Positions 8,315-17,407 of a DNA stretch of 33,576 nucleotides are shown in pieces (positions within the stretch are counted from its first letter, which is position 1; every line of letters starts with the position of its first letter). Both the position numbers and the translations under genes were made by a program. The DNA comes from Phycisphaerae bacterium. Lineage in GTDB: Bacteria > Planctomycetota > Phycisphaerae > UBA1845. Location of the stretch: positions 1-33,576 of the forward strand of contig JAGVHG010000070.1 of assembly GCA_020056715.1 (NCBI GenBank). Direction: 5' to 3'. A model generated the notes under the pieces. That model saw only the letters and a list, made by a program, of their open reading frames with translations. It ran no database searches and was not told the origin of the DNA.

Positions 8315-10005
8315 GGCGTCAACTCCCAATGGGACAAGACATCACTGTATTCCAGTCCCGGCTCGTGGACCTCCAACCGTTGCGGCCAGATTAACCCGTT
8401 TGCTCCTCGGTAATCCTTCAAGTCGATCGTCGCCTCCGCGCCCGATTGAGTGTCCCGCACCCGCACGCGCAACAACCGTCCCGATTGCGCATCGAACCCG
8501 AACTTCGCCACGGCGCTCTGCGCCACCGGCCACTCCAAGACCTCGAGGATTCCTCCCCGATCGTGCGAGCTGGGAACTATCCGATCGCCCCCGCCGTGAG
8601 TTACCTTCGTAAGGTCAATGGTATCCACCGGTTCTAGCATACACCGCTGCATCACGTAGAGTGCGGAGAGTACCATTCCAACGTCCGGGGCCAGGTCCCA
8701 CGTCTCACTCGTTTCGTCGATGCGCTGCGTGGCCGTACGGTCGTCGTAGACGATCCGCGGACCAGGCGAGCCATTGTCATAACGTCGCTGCATTCGCACC
8801 GGCCCGTCCCCGGTTTGCGAAACTTCATAACTCTCCGGTGCTTTCGTGCTTCCGTCGGCGCCCGGCGCGAATTCACGCACTATTGTCCACTTCCAACCAA
8901 TGGGCCGCCGCGCCTCGACCGACCCCAATGTCGCCTGTGCGAATGCCCGGAGCACACGCTCCACTTCGCGGACATTCACCTCACGAACGGGAGCAAACGG
9001 CTTTTGCAATTTGGGGTTGACGGCGTCGAGTCTTACAACGACGGTTCGCCGCTGCCCCTCCTGCTCGATTTCGATCGGCACCGGCCAATCAGCGGGATAC
9101 GTGCCCAGAAGGCTCGCGTAGTGGTTCCCCGAAGTGATGGCAACGCCGTCGAATGTCAGAAGTGTGTCACTGCGGCGAATGCCCGCTCTGTCCGCGTTTG
9201 TATCCGCCGCAATGCGTTGGAACACGATCCGCCCGTCAGGCTCCGCGTCCACCGTGGCCTGCAGCGTCCCATGACGAGCGAGAAGCCCGGCGCGCATCGC
9301 GGGAATGAACCGCGCAATCTGATTGGAGGAAATCGCGTAGCCAAATCCGACGTTGAAGCGCCCGCGGGTGTTCACCGAGATACGGCCATTGATGCCGATC
9401 ACCTCCCCGGCGGCGTTGAACAGCGGCCCGCCCGAATTGCCGGGATTCACCGATGCGTCCACCTGGATGCAGTCCGTGTAGGTGAGGTTCCCCTTGACCC
9501 CTTTCTGATAGCGGTGTACGCCCGTCACCAACCCGACGGCGACCGACGGCGTGTAGTCGTCACTGAGCGAGAAGGGGTTCCCCATGACCACGGCCGCGTC
9601 GCCCACCCGCATCGCGTCGGAGTCGCCCAATCCCGCGTACGGGAAACGCTCCGCCCCCGTTAGGCGAAACATGGCTACGTCCCCCGTGGGATCAATCCCC
9701 AGCACTTCAAGCTCGTAGAGCTTCCCGTCGCCAAGTCCTCCCCATCCGCGGCGCGTATCCAGCATCCCCGCGACCACGTGGAAGTTGGTCAGCCCGTATC
9801 CGTGCGGGTCGATGATTACTCCCGATCCGCCGCCGCGCTGGTTGCGGTCGAAGATACACACCACACTCGGCGCTACGCGCTGGATCATCTCCACGCGGCG
9901 CTCCTCGGCCTGCATGACCGGATCGACCCCGCCGGTGGGTTCAGCCCCTTGAACAACGCCAACCGCAGCAACTATGACCGCGCAGACCGTCGCGTAACTG
10001 CGCAA
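8311..10005 (-). CDS. HtrA/DegP-like serine protease with PDZ domain and extra C-terminal domain (active triad)
   Basis: First gene of the trio and the only one with an intact trypsin triad: His76 (TNFHVV), Asp109 (TGDVAMF), Ser191 (GNSGGPL). A signal peptide (SYATVCAVIVAAVGVVQGAEP region) is followed by the protease domain (about 35-240), a PDZ domain (about 245-325; AGIRRSDTLLTFDGVAI) and about 200 residues without a recognised family. The start is uncertain. The frame is open to a GTG at 10113, but that extension translates a palindromic intergenic repeat into the PSPYPLPPRGRG peptide typical of such repeats. TTG at 10005, with GGTGGAG just upstream, or TTG at 10020 seem more likely. The product would be a 564-residue periplasmic protease in protein quality control or envelope stress. 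Its stop overlaps the next gene's GTG by 4 bp. Confidence 0.9.
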   Translation of the reverse strand: MRSYATVCAVIVAAVGVVQGAEPTGGVDPVMQAEERRVEMIQRVAPSVVCIFDRNQRGGGSGVIIDPHGYGLTNFHVVAGMLDTRRGWGGLGDGKLYELEVLGIDPTGDVAMFRLTGAERFPYAGLGDSDAMRVGDAAVVMGNPFSLSDDYTPSVAVGLVTGVHRYQKGVKGNLTYTDCIQVDASVNPGNSGGPLFNAAGEVIGINGRISVNTRGRFNVGFGYAISSNQIARFIPAMRAGLLARHGTLQATVDAEPDGRIVFQRIAADTNADRAGIRRSDTLLTFDGVAITSGNHYASLLGTYPADWPVPIEIEQEGQRRTVVVRLDAVNPKLQKPFAPVREVNVREVERVLRAFAQATLGSVEARRPIGWKWTIVREFAPGADGSTKAPESYEVSQTGDGPVRMQRRYDNGSPGPRIVYDDRTATQRIDETSETWDLAPDVGMVLSALYVMQRCMLEPVDTIDLTKVTHGGGDRIVPSSHDRGGILEVLEWPVAQSAVAKFGFDAQSGRLLRVRVRDTQSGAEATIDLKDYRGANGLIWPQRLEVHEPGLEYSDVLSHWELTP

Positions 10006-10043
10006 GGGACTCCACCACAATCTGCAAACCGAGCGTCTTGAAA

Positions 10044-10082
10044 CCCCTCTCCCCCTTGGGGGGAGAGGGTAGGGTGAGGGGG
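10044..10082. repeat. Palindromic intergenic repeat (CCCTCTCCCCC/GGGGGAGAGGG type)
   Basis: A G/C-homopurine hairpin: the left arm CCCTCTCCCCC pairs with GGGGGAGAGGG around a 2-3 base loop, and is followed by the GGGTAGGGTGAGGGGG tail. This is a REP-like element type seen between genes of many GC-rich bacteria. It lies just upstream of the active HtrA gene, within the transcribed leader or promoter region. Confidence 0.8.
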
Positions 10083-10158
10083 TCGTCGAAAGCGTTCTAG
10101 GGTAGGTTTTCACTCCATGTGTATCTTATCCGACCCACGAACGGAAGTGAACGGACGA

Positions 10159-10184
10159 TCAGAGCCGGAAGCGGCAGCGACCGG
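10159..10184. repeat. Solo half-copy of the GAGCCGG-GCGACCGG repeat
   Basis: Matches 5963-5988 at 24 of 26 positions but has no complementary second arm nearby. It lies between the divergent HtrA operon and the large secreted protein gene. Confidence 0.65.
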
Positions 10185-10396
10185 ACAATCGAGAGATGCT
10201 GCTGTTGCGAGATTCCTATCTCGCACGGGACAGCCTCTTGCATTTACATCCAAAAACGAATAGAGTGTCCGTGAAGGGATTGGCCAACTTTTCTCCCGCG
10301 GCGTTGTCGATCCAGATCGCCGGCGGTGAGTGGAGGGGCAAGAGCCAATCATGCCCCATCGGTGCGAACAACGCGTCTGACGCGACGGAGGAACGC

Positions 10397-13300
10397 ATGA
10401 CATCTTATACAAGGCGACCCATCGCGGCTGCGGTTCTGGCCGTTTCATTAGTAACCGCCCGGTCGACGTATGCCCAGGACGCGACCAATGTCGCCGATCA
10501 GGTGACCATCCTTCCGCTGCCGACTGATATCCACTTCGCGCGGCACGTCGTCGGCGCTGATGGTGCCAGCGCGGGTGGTGCCGGCGAGCGGTTGATCTAT
10601 AGCAATACGTTGGGCACATTCGCGGCCGCTTTTGGTGCGGGTAAACTCGTCGCTGACGATATCACCACCACGGTTCCCGGCGGCTGCAAGCTACGACGGT
10701 ATGAGTTCCCCGTGGTTGGAAAGGTGAACCCGGCGGGCGCCGGTGGATCCTACACCGTTGACTTCGCAATGTATTCAAGTTGCCCCGGATCGGTTCCCGC
10801 AGCCAACCGTCCGGGTCTGATCATCCCCGGACATCAGGGTCAAGCCATCATTCGCGACGAGTGTCTGAATGCAACCGACGACGACGCTGATGGGTTGGCG
10901 AACGATGGATGCGCTGCGGTTGGTCCGGCTGAAACCGGAGCGCAGTGCCTGGATGCGATAGACGACGACGGTGATGGGAAGGTGAACGATGGGTGCCCTA
11001 CGAATGGTGCGGCGGAGTCCGACGCCGATGCCCCGCGACTCATCTCCTTCGTCGCCGCAACCAACGTGCCGCTCCAGACGAATTTCTGGTTCGGGGTAAA
11101 GTTCTCCCGTAACAACGCGGGCGTGGTGGTCGGAACGCCGCCCATGATCGGATTCTCCTGTGACCAGTATGACTACCCCGGATTCCCGTGCGATTCCGAT
11201 GCCGGTGGGTTCCCCGGCCAACCTCAGGCCAGCTTCAACTTGGAAATCTTTGCCGACTCCGCGTGTGCCGACTCCTACACCGGATACAAGAACAACAAAC
11301 CATCCGGCCCCAACTACAACCCCGGCGCAGACCTTTATCTGGCCGACGACATCGAGCTTATCGCTTCGGGCTGCAACATGATCGCCTACGAAGTCGCGGT
11401 CAGGGGCCAGGGTTTTTACACCTTCAAGATGCAAAATAACTGCGAATCCGGCCCCATCGCCGGAACGGAGCAGAACTACTCACTCTTTGGGACTACGGAC
11501 GTGAAAATCGCTCGTTTTACGTTCGACCCGCCGATTACGCTTCCGCAGAACCTTTCGTTCCAGGCCAAGGTCAACAACACCGCGGGCAGCGTGGTCATCT
11601 CGGGAAAGCAGGCATGCATCGGTACGACCGCAGACCGGCTCGATGCCGTTGTGAACAACGTGTGTAACCAACTCTACCCCTACGACTACGGAATCGGAAT
11701 CTATGGCGCAGTCAACCTCACCATCACCTGCGCCGGTCAGCCGCCGGTGGGGGCCTGCTGCGACATGCTCTTCAACCAATGCGTCGGCGGCACTGACGAC
11801 GGCCGGCTTTGCTGCCCAACGAACGCCGACCTCTCTCCGTTCTGCCATAGCGATCCCACGCACGCCGACGTATATCCCTCTTGCACGCCTCCTGGCACTT
11901 GTGAGTCCGTCTGCCGGGAAGTGCCGCAAATGAACTGTCCCTGGCCGCCCCGCGTAACAGATAACCAGTCACCTTTCTTCGACGTACGACCTGCATGGGT
12001 CAAAGGGGGGATCTGCGATTCCGATCCTTTTCCTGTCGCGTGTGGCGCCTCGGCGTGCTGTCGGCCCGACGACGTGTGCGAAAACCTGACCCTCAATCAG
12101 TGCAACGCCGTCCCGCCCCTCGACGCGCCGCGGCCGTGGCAGCGGGGTCTATACTGCGGCGTCGGGGACCAGACCTGTCCCATCAACGCCTGTCTCCGCC
12201 GCGAAGGCGACTGTACGTTTGCGCACGAAGGCACAGGATGCAGCAATCCCGATTGTTGCGATGATGTGTGCCGCGCGGACCCTTACTGTTGTACCGTAGA
12301 ATGGGATCGAAGCTGTGCAGAACTCGCTAACGAGTTTTGTAATATTAGCGAGCACAATTATTGCTTTGTAGCTCGTGCGGAAGGCGCCGCTCTGTTGGTC
12401 GCCGCCGACAGCGTAACAGATTTTTCGAACGCTCGAGCGTCCGAAGATACAACAGACCCCGGATTCTGCTGTAGTGCCGCTGCCCCGAACGCCGCTGGTT
12501 ATGGAACGGTCTGGTTCAAGTTCATTGCAACGGACACTTCGGCGCGGATTTCGACTTGCGGCAGCGACCCGGCGGGAGACTCGCTCATCAACGTTCTTGC
12601 GGTCGGAGACCCAACAACGGACGAAACGGCCTGTGCCACTTTGTCGGTAATCGCGTGCAGTGACGACGTGGAAGGCTGCGGCAACGGCCGCCACGGACGG
12701 ATTTGCGTGAAGGGACTCACGCCGGGTCGACCTTATTACGTGATGGTCGGGTCCAAGACCCAACAAAATCAAGGCCCCCATCAGCTCGAAATCCGTTCGC
12801 CGTGTTTCGAGCAGCCGATCTGGAACTCCGACGACTGCAATGGCAATGGAATTGCTGACGGGTGCGAGCTAGGACGCCGTATAGCAGGCGATTGCAACGG
12901 GAACAACCGATTGGACGAGTGTGACATCGCCGACGGAATCAGCTTCGACTGCGACGGAAACATATTCCTTGACGAATGCACCGGACTGATCGACATGTTC
13001 GTGCCCGCTCCCCCAGCACCAAGCGGCGGATTGGGTTCATCTGTCGCCATGAATGGGCCGTGGGTAGTAGTCGGTTCAGGTATTGAGGACACTGACCTTT
13101 CAGATCGACTCCCCTTGCACGTTTTCAAACAGAATGCTGTTGGGTGGGACCTGGAAGGCACTTTCGATTTGCCGGTTTCGCCGAGCTTCGTCGCTATGAA
13201 CTCCGCGTGGATCGTGGCCTCTAGTGATCGTGATAACGTGGCACACCTGTTCCACCGGGACGGGGTAAGCTGGGTTCCGGCGGGTGAACTCCAGGGTCCC

Positions 13301-14422
13301 AGCGTCGAATCCTGCGCTCGCTATGGGATGCCCGTGGCTATTGATGACAACGTCATTGCCCTCGGAAAAGGCTTCTGTCAATCGGGACCGGGACAAGAGC
13401 CAGAGCTAGTGTACGTTTTTCGCTATGATGGCTCGCAGTGGACGGAAGAAGCACGGCTATCTGCGCCCGGCGGAACTGGAAGAGTGTCCTTCGGCGCCGC
13501 CCTTGCCATCGACGGCGGGCGAATCCTCGTCGGTGCTCCGGCGGTGAATGGCAACGGACTTAACGCCGTGTTCGTCTATCGGCGTGGACCGAAGACTTGG
13601 GAGTATGAATCCACATTGCTTCCATCAGATGGAGACCCGAACTTTGCTTTTGGTCGAGCCGTCGCCTTGGATGGCGACGTGGCCGTTGTCGGAGCAACAC
13701 TCGCAGACGATGTTGGAGCAGCATATGTTTTCCGCTCTAGCGGTACTTCCTGGGTCCAGGAAGCAAAGCTCCCTGGTAATGCGATCTACGGCCGATTTGG
13801 CTGGTCGGTCAGCTTCGCCCGAAATGTCCTTGTCGCCGGGGGCGTCAACAAAAGTTCAGCGCAAGTCTTCCGCCGTTTTGAGGGACAGTGGGTTCTTGAT
13901 ACTGAGCTGATTAGCGGGTCCTTCGATTATTTTGGTTATGCGGTCCACACGGATGGATCGCTAGTCATGATCGGCGCTCCTGGAACTCATGATCCAGGAA
14001 TAGTGAATGCGTTTCAACTTGAACAGAACGACTGCAACAACAACAAAGTGGCCGACGGCTGCGATATCCGAGACGGCACCTCGCGAGATTGCAACTTCAA
14101 CGGGATTCCCGACGATTGCGAGGTTGGCAGCGGACAGGATTGCAACCACAACGGTGTTCCGGATGCCTGCGACTTGCGTGATCTGGTCTCGTTCGATTGC
14201 GACCGGGACGGCTCCCCGGACGAATGTCTTGGTTTGGCGCCCTTCGACGCGGATGCGGATGGCGACACGGACCTTTTCGACATTGCGGTATTTATGCGCT
14301 GTTACAGAGGCGTAGGTTTCCCAATTCCGGAGTCCATTTGCACGATCTTCGATGTCCAGCACAACTGCTTTACGGACCTTTCCGATTTCGCGGCTCTCCG
14401 CTCTTTTTTTACAGGGCCTTAG
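10397..14422 (+). CDS. Large secreted mosaic protein with Asp/Asn-rich repeats, propeller-like region and dockerin-like tail
   Basis: A 1341-residue exported protein. The ATG at 10397 has GGAGG six bases upstream and a clear signal peptide (TRRPIAAAVLAVSLVTARSTYAQ, cut near YAQ-DA); the longer frame to 10196 is rejected. Regions in order: an N-terminal beta-rich domain interrupted by two D-D-D-x-D-G Ca-binding-like loops (about 155-205); a second, similar beta domain with DLYLADDIEL (about 255-450); a Cys-rich region (about 450-648) including the DPYCCTVEWDRSCAELA pattern; a PPC-like beta domain (about 653-801); DCNGNGIADGCE-type repeats (about 811-863); an FG-GAP/integrin-like propeller with VAMNGPWVVVGSG-type blades (about 864-1209); more DCNxNG repeats (1210-1278); and a dockerin-like pair of DxDxD helices ending SFFTGP (1279-1341). 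Such architecture is typical of planctomycete surface proteins. No catalytic motif is seen; the role is probably adhesion or extracellular scaffolding. Confidence 0.87.
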   Translation: MTSYTRRPIAAAVLAVSLVTARSTYAQDATNVADQVTILPLPTDIHFARHVVGADGASAGGAGERLIYSNTLGTFAAAFGAGKLVADDITTTVPGGCKLRRYEFPVVGKVNPAGAGGSYTVDFAMYSSCPGSVPAANRPGLIIPGHQGQAIIRDECLNATDDDADGLANDGCAAVGPAETGAQCLDAIDDDGDGKVNDGCPTNGAAESDADAPRLISFVAATNVPLQTNFWFGVKFSRNNAGVVVGTPPMIGFSCDQYDYPGFPCDSDAGGFPGQPQASFNLEIFADSACADSYTGYKNNKPSGPNYNPGADLYLADDIELIASGCNMIAYEVAVRGQGFYTFKMQNNCESGPIAGTEQNYSLFGTTDVKIARFTFDPPITLPQNLSFQAKVNNTAGSVVISGKQACIGTTADRLDAVVNNVCNQLYPYDYGIGIYGAVNLTITCAGQPPVGACCDMLFNQCVGGTDDGRLCCPTNADLSPFCHSDPTHADVYPSCTPPGTCESVCREVPQMNCPWPPRVTDNQSPFFDVRPAWVKGGICDSDPFPVACGASACCRPDDVCENLTLNQCNAVPPLDAPRPWQRGLYCGVGDQTCPINACLRREGDCTFAHEGTGCSNPDCCDDVCRADPYCCTVEWDRSCAELANEFCNISEHNYCFVARAEGAALLVAADSVTDFSNARASEDTTDPGFCCSAAAPNAAGYGTVWFKFIATDTSARISTCGSDPAGDSLINVLAVGDPTTDETACATLSVIACSDDVEGCGNGRHGRICVKGLTPGRPYYVMVGSKTQQNQGPHQLEIRSPCFEQPIWNSDDCNGNGIADGCELGRRIAGDCNGNNRLDECDIADGISFDCDGNIFLDECTGLIDMFVPAPPAPSGGLGSSVAMNGPWVVVGSGIEDTDLSDRLPLHVFKQNAVGWDLEGTFDLPVSPSFVAMNSAWIVASSDRDNVAHLFHRDGVSWVPAGELQGPSVESCARYGMPVAIDDNVIALGKGFCQSGPGQEPELVYVFRYDGSQWTEEARLSAPGGTGRVSFGAALAIDGGRILVGAPAVNGNGLNAVFVYRRGPKTWEYESTLLPSDGDPNFAFGRAVALDGDVAVVGATLADDVGAAYVFRSSGTSWVQEAKLPGNAIYGRFGWSVSFARNVLVAGGVNKSSAQVFRRFEGQWVLDTELISGSFDYFGYAVHTDGSLVMIGAPGTHDPGIVNAFQLEQNDCNNNKVADGCDIRDGTSRDCNFNGIPDDCEVGSGQDCNHNGVPDACDLRDLVSFDCDRDGSPDECLGLAPFDADADGDTDLFDIAVFMRCYRGVGFPIPESICTIFDVQHNCFTDLSDFAALRSFFTGP

Positions 14423-14470
14423 CCGGGGCGGCATTGTTGGATACCCCTTGCACGCAGACTCCTGATTATG

Positions 14471-14582
14471 TGTGCCACTGCTCTGCGCGCAGTGGGTTCG
14501 CATGCTCACCCGAAGCCCGTTCCTAACCGACGAATGCGCCCCTCACCGATGCAAAGCCCACTGCTGACACAGCAGTGGCACA
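14471..14582. repeat. Twin hairpin element between convergent genes
   Basis: Two copies of a related palindrome in inverted orientation. The first (14471-14496) folds CCACTGC/GCAGTGG; the second (14557-14582) folds CCACTGCTG/CAGCAGTGG around ACA. The copies also pair with each other over TGTGCCACTGCT and CAGTGGG. The element lies between the stop codons of two convergent genes, so it may terminate transcription from both sides. There are no T tracts. Confidence 0.75.
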
Positions 14583-14590
14583 CGGCGAGT

Positions 14591-17128
14591 TCATCGTGTC
14601 TTTCGGGCGCGGCGGGGTTTGCGTCTTGCGGGGACGCGTGGTGCGGTTGGCCCCGCGGGTTGGCGGCGGGCGATGACGGGGGTCTGCGAGACCTTGACCC
14701 AGTACAGCCAGGCGCGAACGACGGCTGCGTTAAGTACCGTGCCCTCGGGATACTGGCCGTCGGCGTTGCGTTCTCCGGCGGGCATGAGGGTCAAGCGTTC
14801 CAAGGCTTCCTGCACGGTGTTCACGGCGTAGACGTGGAACCGTCCGGCGGCACAGGCCTCTACCACGTCCTCGCGGAGCATTAAATCTCCCGCGTTGGCC
14901 CCGGGGATGATGACGCCCTGGGCGCCGGTGAGTCCGAAATCGCGGCAGGTGTCGAAAAAGCCCTCGATCTTTTCGTTGACCGCGCCGATGGCGAGGATGT
15001 GGCCGACCTGGTCGATGGCCCCGGTCATGGCCAAATCCTGGCGCAGGGGGATCTCCGTCAAAGCACTTAACATGCAGCAGATTTCGGCCCCGGAGGCGGA
15101 GTCGCCGTCGATTCCGCCGTAGCTCTGCTCGAAGGCGATCGAGGCGTCGAAGACCAGGGGATGGTCGGTACGCAGCAGATGGCGGAGCAATCCGCCGAGA
15201 ATATAAAAACCTTTGGTGTGAATGGAGCCGCTCAAGGCTGATTCGCGCTCGATGTTGATGACCCCCGCGGTGCCGGGGCCGATGGTGGCGGTGATGCGGG
15301 CGGGGAACCCGTAGGTGAGCGGGCCGGCCGAGATCACGGCGAGGCCGTTGATTTGACCGACGACGGCACCGCTGGTTTCCACGCGGATCGTGCCCTCGGC
15401 GATCATCTCGCGGAAACGCCGGGAGGGTAGGTCGGCGCGTTGTTTGGTGCGGCTTACGGCCTCGCCCACTTCGTCGCGGGTGACACGCAGCTTACTGTTC
15501 TTGCCGCAGATGAAAGCGGCTTCCCGTGCGATATCGGCGAGACGGCCGAAGCGTGTGGTGAGCTTACCCTTGTCGGCGGCGATGCGGGCGCCGTGCTCGA
15601 TCAGAGCGGCGACGGCAGTGCGATCGAAGGGAGGGAGGCCCTCCTCCTTCGCAATCCGGGCGAGCACCCCGGCGTATTGCCTCAATCCGTTTTCGTCGTG
15701 GGGGACAACGCGAGCGAAGTCGGCCAGCACCTTGAACAATTCGGGAAAATCGGGATCGAACTCGTCGAGCATGTAGTAGATGTCGGACTCGCCGAGGAGG
15801 ACGACCTTGACGTTGATGTCGATAGGCTCGGGCTTGAGCGAAAGAGCAGCCCACGGAGAGACCAATTCCGGCGGGACGATTTCCAATCGGCCCGTGCGTA
15901 GCGTACGCATCAGAACGTGCCAGGCGCCCGGTTCGCGAAGGACCTCGCGGGCTTCGAGAACCAGATAGCCTCCGTCGGCGCGAAGCAGCGAGCCGGCGCG
16001 GATCATCAAGTGGTCGGAGTGCGGGATTTCACCCCGCGTGAAAGTATGGTCGATCGACCCCAGGAGGTTGCTCATCGTCGGAGTGTTCTCTACGATGATC
16101 TCGCAGGAGGCGTCGTCCTCGTGAGCGAGGATGGCGTTGATGCGGTAGACGCGGGTGAAGTCGGACTCCTTCTCGATCGCCCTTCGGCGGCGGTTGATCA
16201 CGTCGTCGATGATTTCGTCCAAGAAGCGCCGGACTTCGGTCCCCGAGTGGTCAGAGGCGATGCGTTCGGTCAGGGGAGTCAGAATCGTCCGCACATCGCT
16301 TTTCCATAACTCATTGACGGCCTCGCTGTGGCCGGTCTTGATTTCGTTGACCCGTGCAGTGATCTCCTGAAGGCGGGGCTGAAAGGCGTCGTGGGTATCG
16401 CGGAATTTGGCATACTCCTCGTCGGTGACCTGACCCGAGGCCCGCATCTGCTCGAACTCCTCCGGCGGGACGGCTTTGGCGTTGATCCGCGGGACAAGTG
16501 CGGATTGGACGAGGGGTCCGACCTGAAAGCTGACCAGGGCGAGACCGGCCTCTTCCAGGGACTTTTCAAACGGTTCGACGGTTTGTTCGATCCGCCTTTG
16601 CAGTTCCAGATCTAGCGTTGTGCGTTTGGCTACCATGGCCTGGGAGGAGAGGGCGGTCTTGAGATCGTCACGGATGAAATCGGCGAGTTCATCCATCCGA
16701 TGCTGGAATGGTTTTCCCTGGCCGCGGTAGAGGGTGAGCAGACGCGGTCGATCGGGGTGAACGAAGTTGTGGATGTAGCAGCGGTCGCGGGCCGCGGGGC
16801 AGGCGAGGCGAATCTGTTCGAGCATCCGGCGAATGAGGGTCATGCGCCCCGTGCCGGTAATGCCGCGGACGAAAACATTCTGCCCTGGGGCGTTGGTTTC
16901 GAGTCCGAACTTGAGGGCGTCCTCGGCGGAGTCTTGTCCGATCACGCCGCTAATAGGCTCGATGTCCGCGGTGGAGTCGAAGGGAAGGGCCTTGGGGTCG
17001 CAACGCCAACGAAGAGCCGCCGCGGGGAGAGGTTCGATGCTGGGCTTGAACGGCACCGCCTTCTGCGCAGTCCGCCGGGGCGTTTTGCGATTGGGACGCA
17101 CGGGGTGTCGTTTCTTCGACTTGGACAT
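14591..17128 (-). CDS. Lon-like ATP-dependent protease (AAA_32 / Lon_C, S16 family)
   Basis: 845-residue cytoplasmic AAA+ protease of the LonB/LonC-like group that lacks the classic Lon N-terminal domain. A basic N-terminus (KSKKRHPVRPNRKTPRR) precedes the ATPase region. Its P-loop is degenerate, GITGTGRMT, with Arg for the Walker Lys; as I recall, GTGR is common in this subgroup. A helical insertion with coiled-coil character (about 190-320) follows, then the sensor and lid region. The C-terminal Lon protease domain keeps the Ser-Lys dyad: Ser677 in GIDGDSASG and Lys720 in AIGAVNEKIEG. The ATG at 17128 has AAGGA about nine bases upstream. The protein should degrade damaged or regulatory substrates. 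It is transcribed away from the AsnB-like cassette and shows no operon partner. ATP hydrolysis ability is the main doubt. Confidence 0.92.
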   Translation of the reverse strand: MSKSKKRHPVRPNRKTPRRTAQKAVPFKPSIEPLPAAALRWRCDPKALPFDSTADIEPISGVIGQDSAEDALKFGLETNAPGQNVFVRGITGTGRMTLIRRMLEQIRLACPAARDRCYIHNFVHPDRPRLLTLYRGQGKPFQHRMDELADFIRDDLKTALSSQAMVAKRTTLDLELQRRIEQTVEPFEKSLEEAGLALVSFQVGPLVQSALVPRINAKAVPPEEFEQMRASGQVTDEEYAKFRDTHDAFQPRLQEITARVNEIKTGHSEAVNELWKSDVRTILTPLTERIASDHSGTEVRRFLDEIIDDVINRRRRAIEKESDFTRVYRINAILAHEDDASCEIIVENTPTMSNLLGSIDHTFTRGEIPHSDHLMIRAGSLLRADGGYLVLEAREVLREPGAWHVLMRTLRTGRLEIVPPELVSPWAALSLKPEPIDINVKVVLLGESDIYYMLDEFDPDFPELFKVLADFARVVPHDENGLRQYAGVLARIAKEEGLPPFDRTAVAALIEHGARIAADKGKLTTRFGRLADIAREAAFICGKNSKLRVTRDEVGEAVSRTKQRADLPSRRFREMIAEGTIRVETSGAVVGQINGLAVISAGPLTYGFPARITATIGPGTAGVINIERESALSGSIHTKGFYILGGLLRHLLRTDHPLVFDASIAFEQSYGGIDGDSASGAEICCMLSALTEIPLRQDLAMTGAIDQVGHILAIGAVNEKIEGFFDTCRDFGLTGAQGVIIPGANAGDLMLREDVVEACAAGRFHVYAVNTVQEALERLTLMPAGERNADGQYPEGTVLNAAVVRAWLYWVKVSQTPVIARRQPAGPTAPRVPARRKPRRARKTR

Positions 17129-17188
17129 AAACCATTCCTTTCGGGGGCGTATTATGCCAGACCCGTCCCGCGTCGGGAACCGACGCGG

Positions 17189-17302
17189 GAGTTACGAGTT
17201 ACCAGTTACGAATTACGATAAAAACTGCACATTCCGCATGAAAGCGGCTTTCGGACCGCTCTTTTTGTAACTCGTAACTGGTAACTCGTAACTCGTAATT
17301 GG
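17189..17302. repeat. Heptamer-based palindromic repeat (GTTACGA / TAACTCG), copy 1
   Basis: The left arm (17189-17218) has about four GTTACGA-like heptamers and the right arm (17267-17302) about five complementary TAACTCG-like heptamers, so the whole can fold into one long imperfect hairpin. The 48-bp centre includes AGCGG and CCGCT followed by TTTTTG, a weak terminator-like motif on the plus strand. It lies upstream of the AsnB-like gene. Copy 2 follows the last gene of the same cassette. Confidence 0.85.
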
Positions 17303-17407
17303 TATGGGCTTGTCGCTTTGGGTTGCCGGGGCGATCATCATGTCTCGCCGATGGCTCGATCCCGCGCGGGGTTGAGTTCGTCGCGATCCACTAACGGAGG
17401 AGTCGCC

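Noticed and set aside
10775-11434. 219-codon minus-strand frame opposite the large secreted protein
   Set aside because: Its Val/Gly/Arg-rich sequence is the complement of the Asp/Asn-rich repeats on the plus strand.
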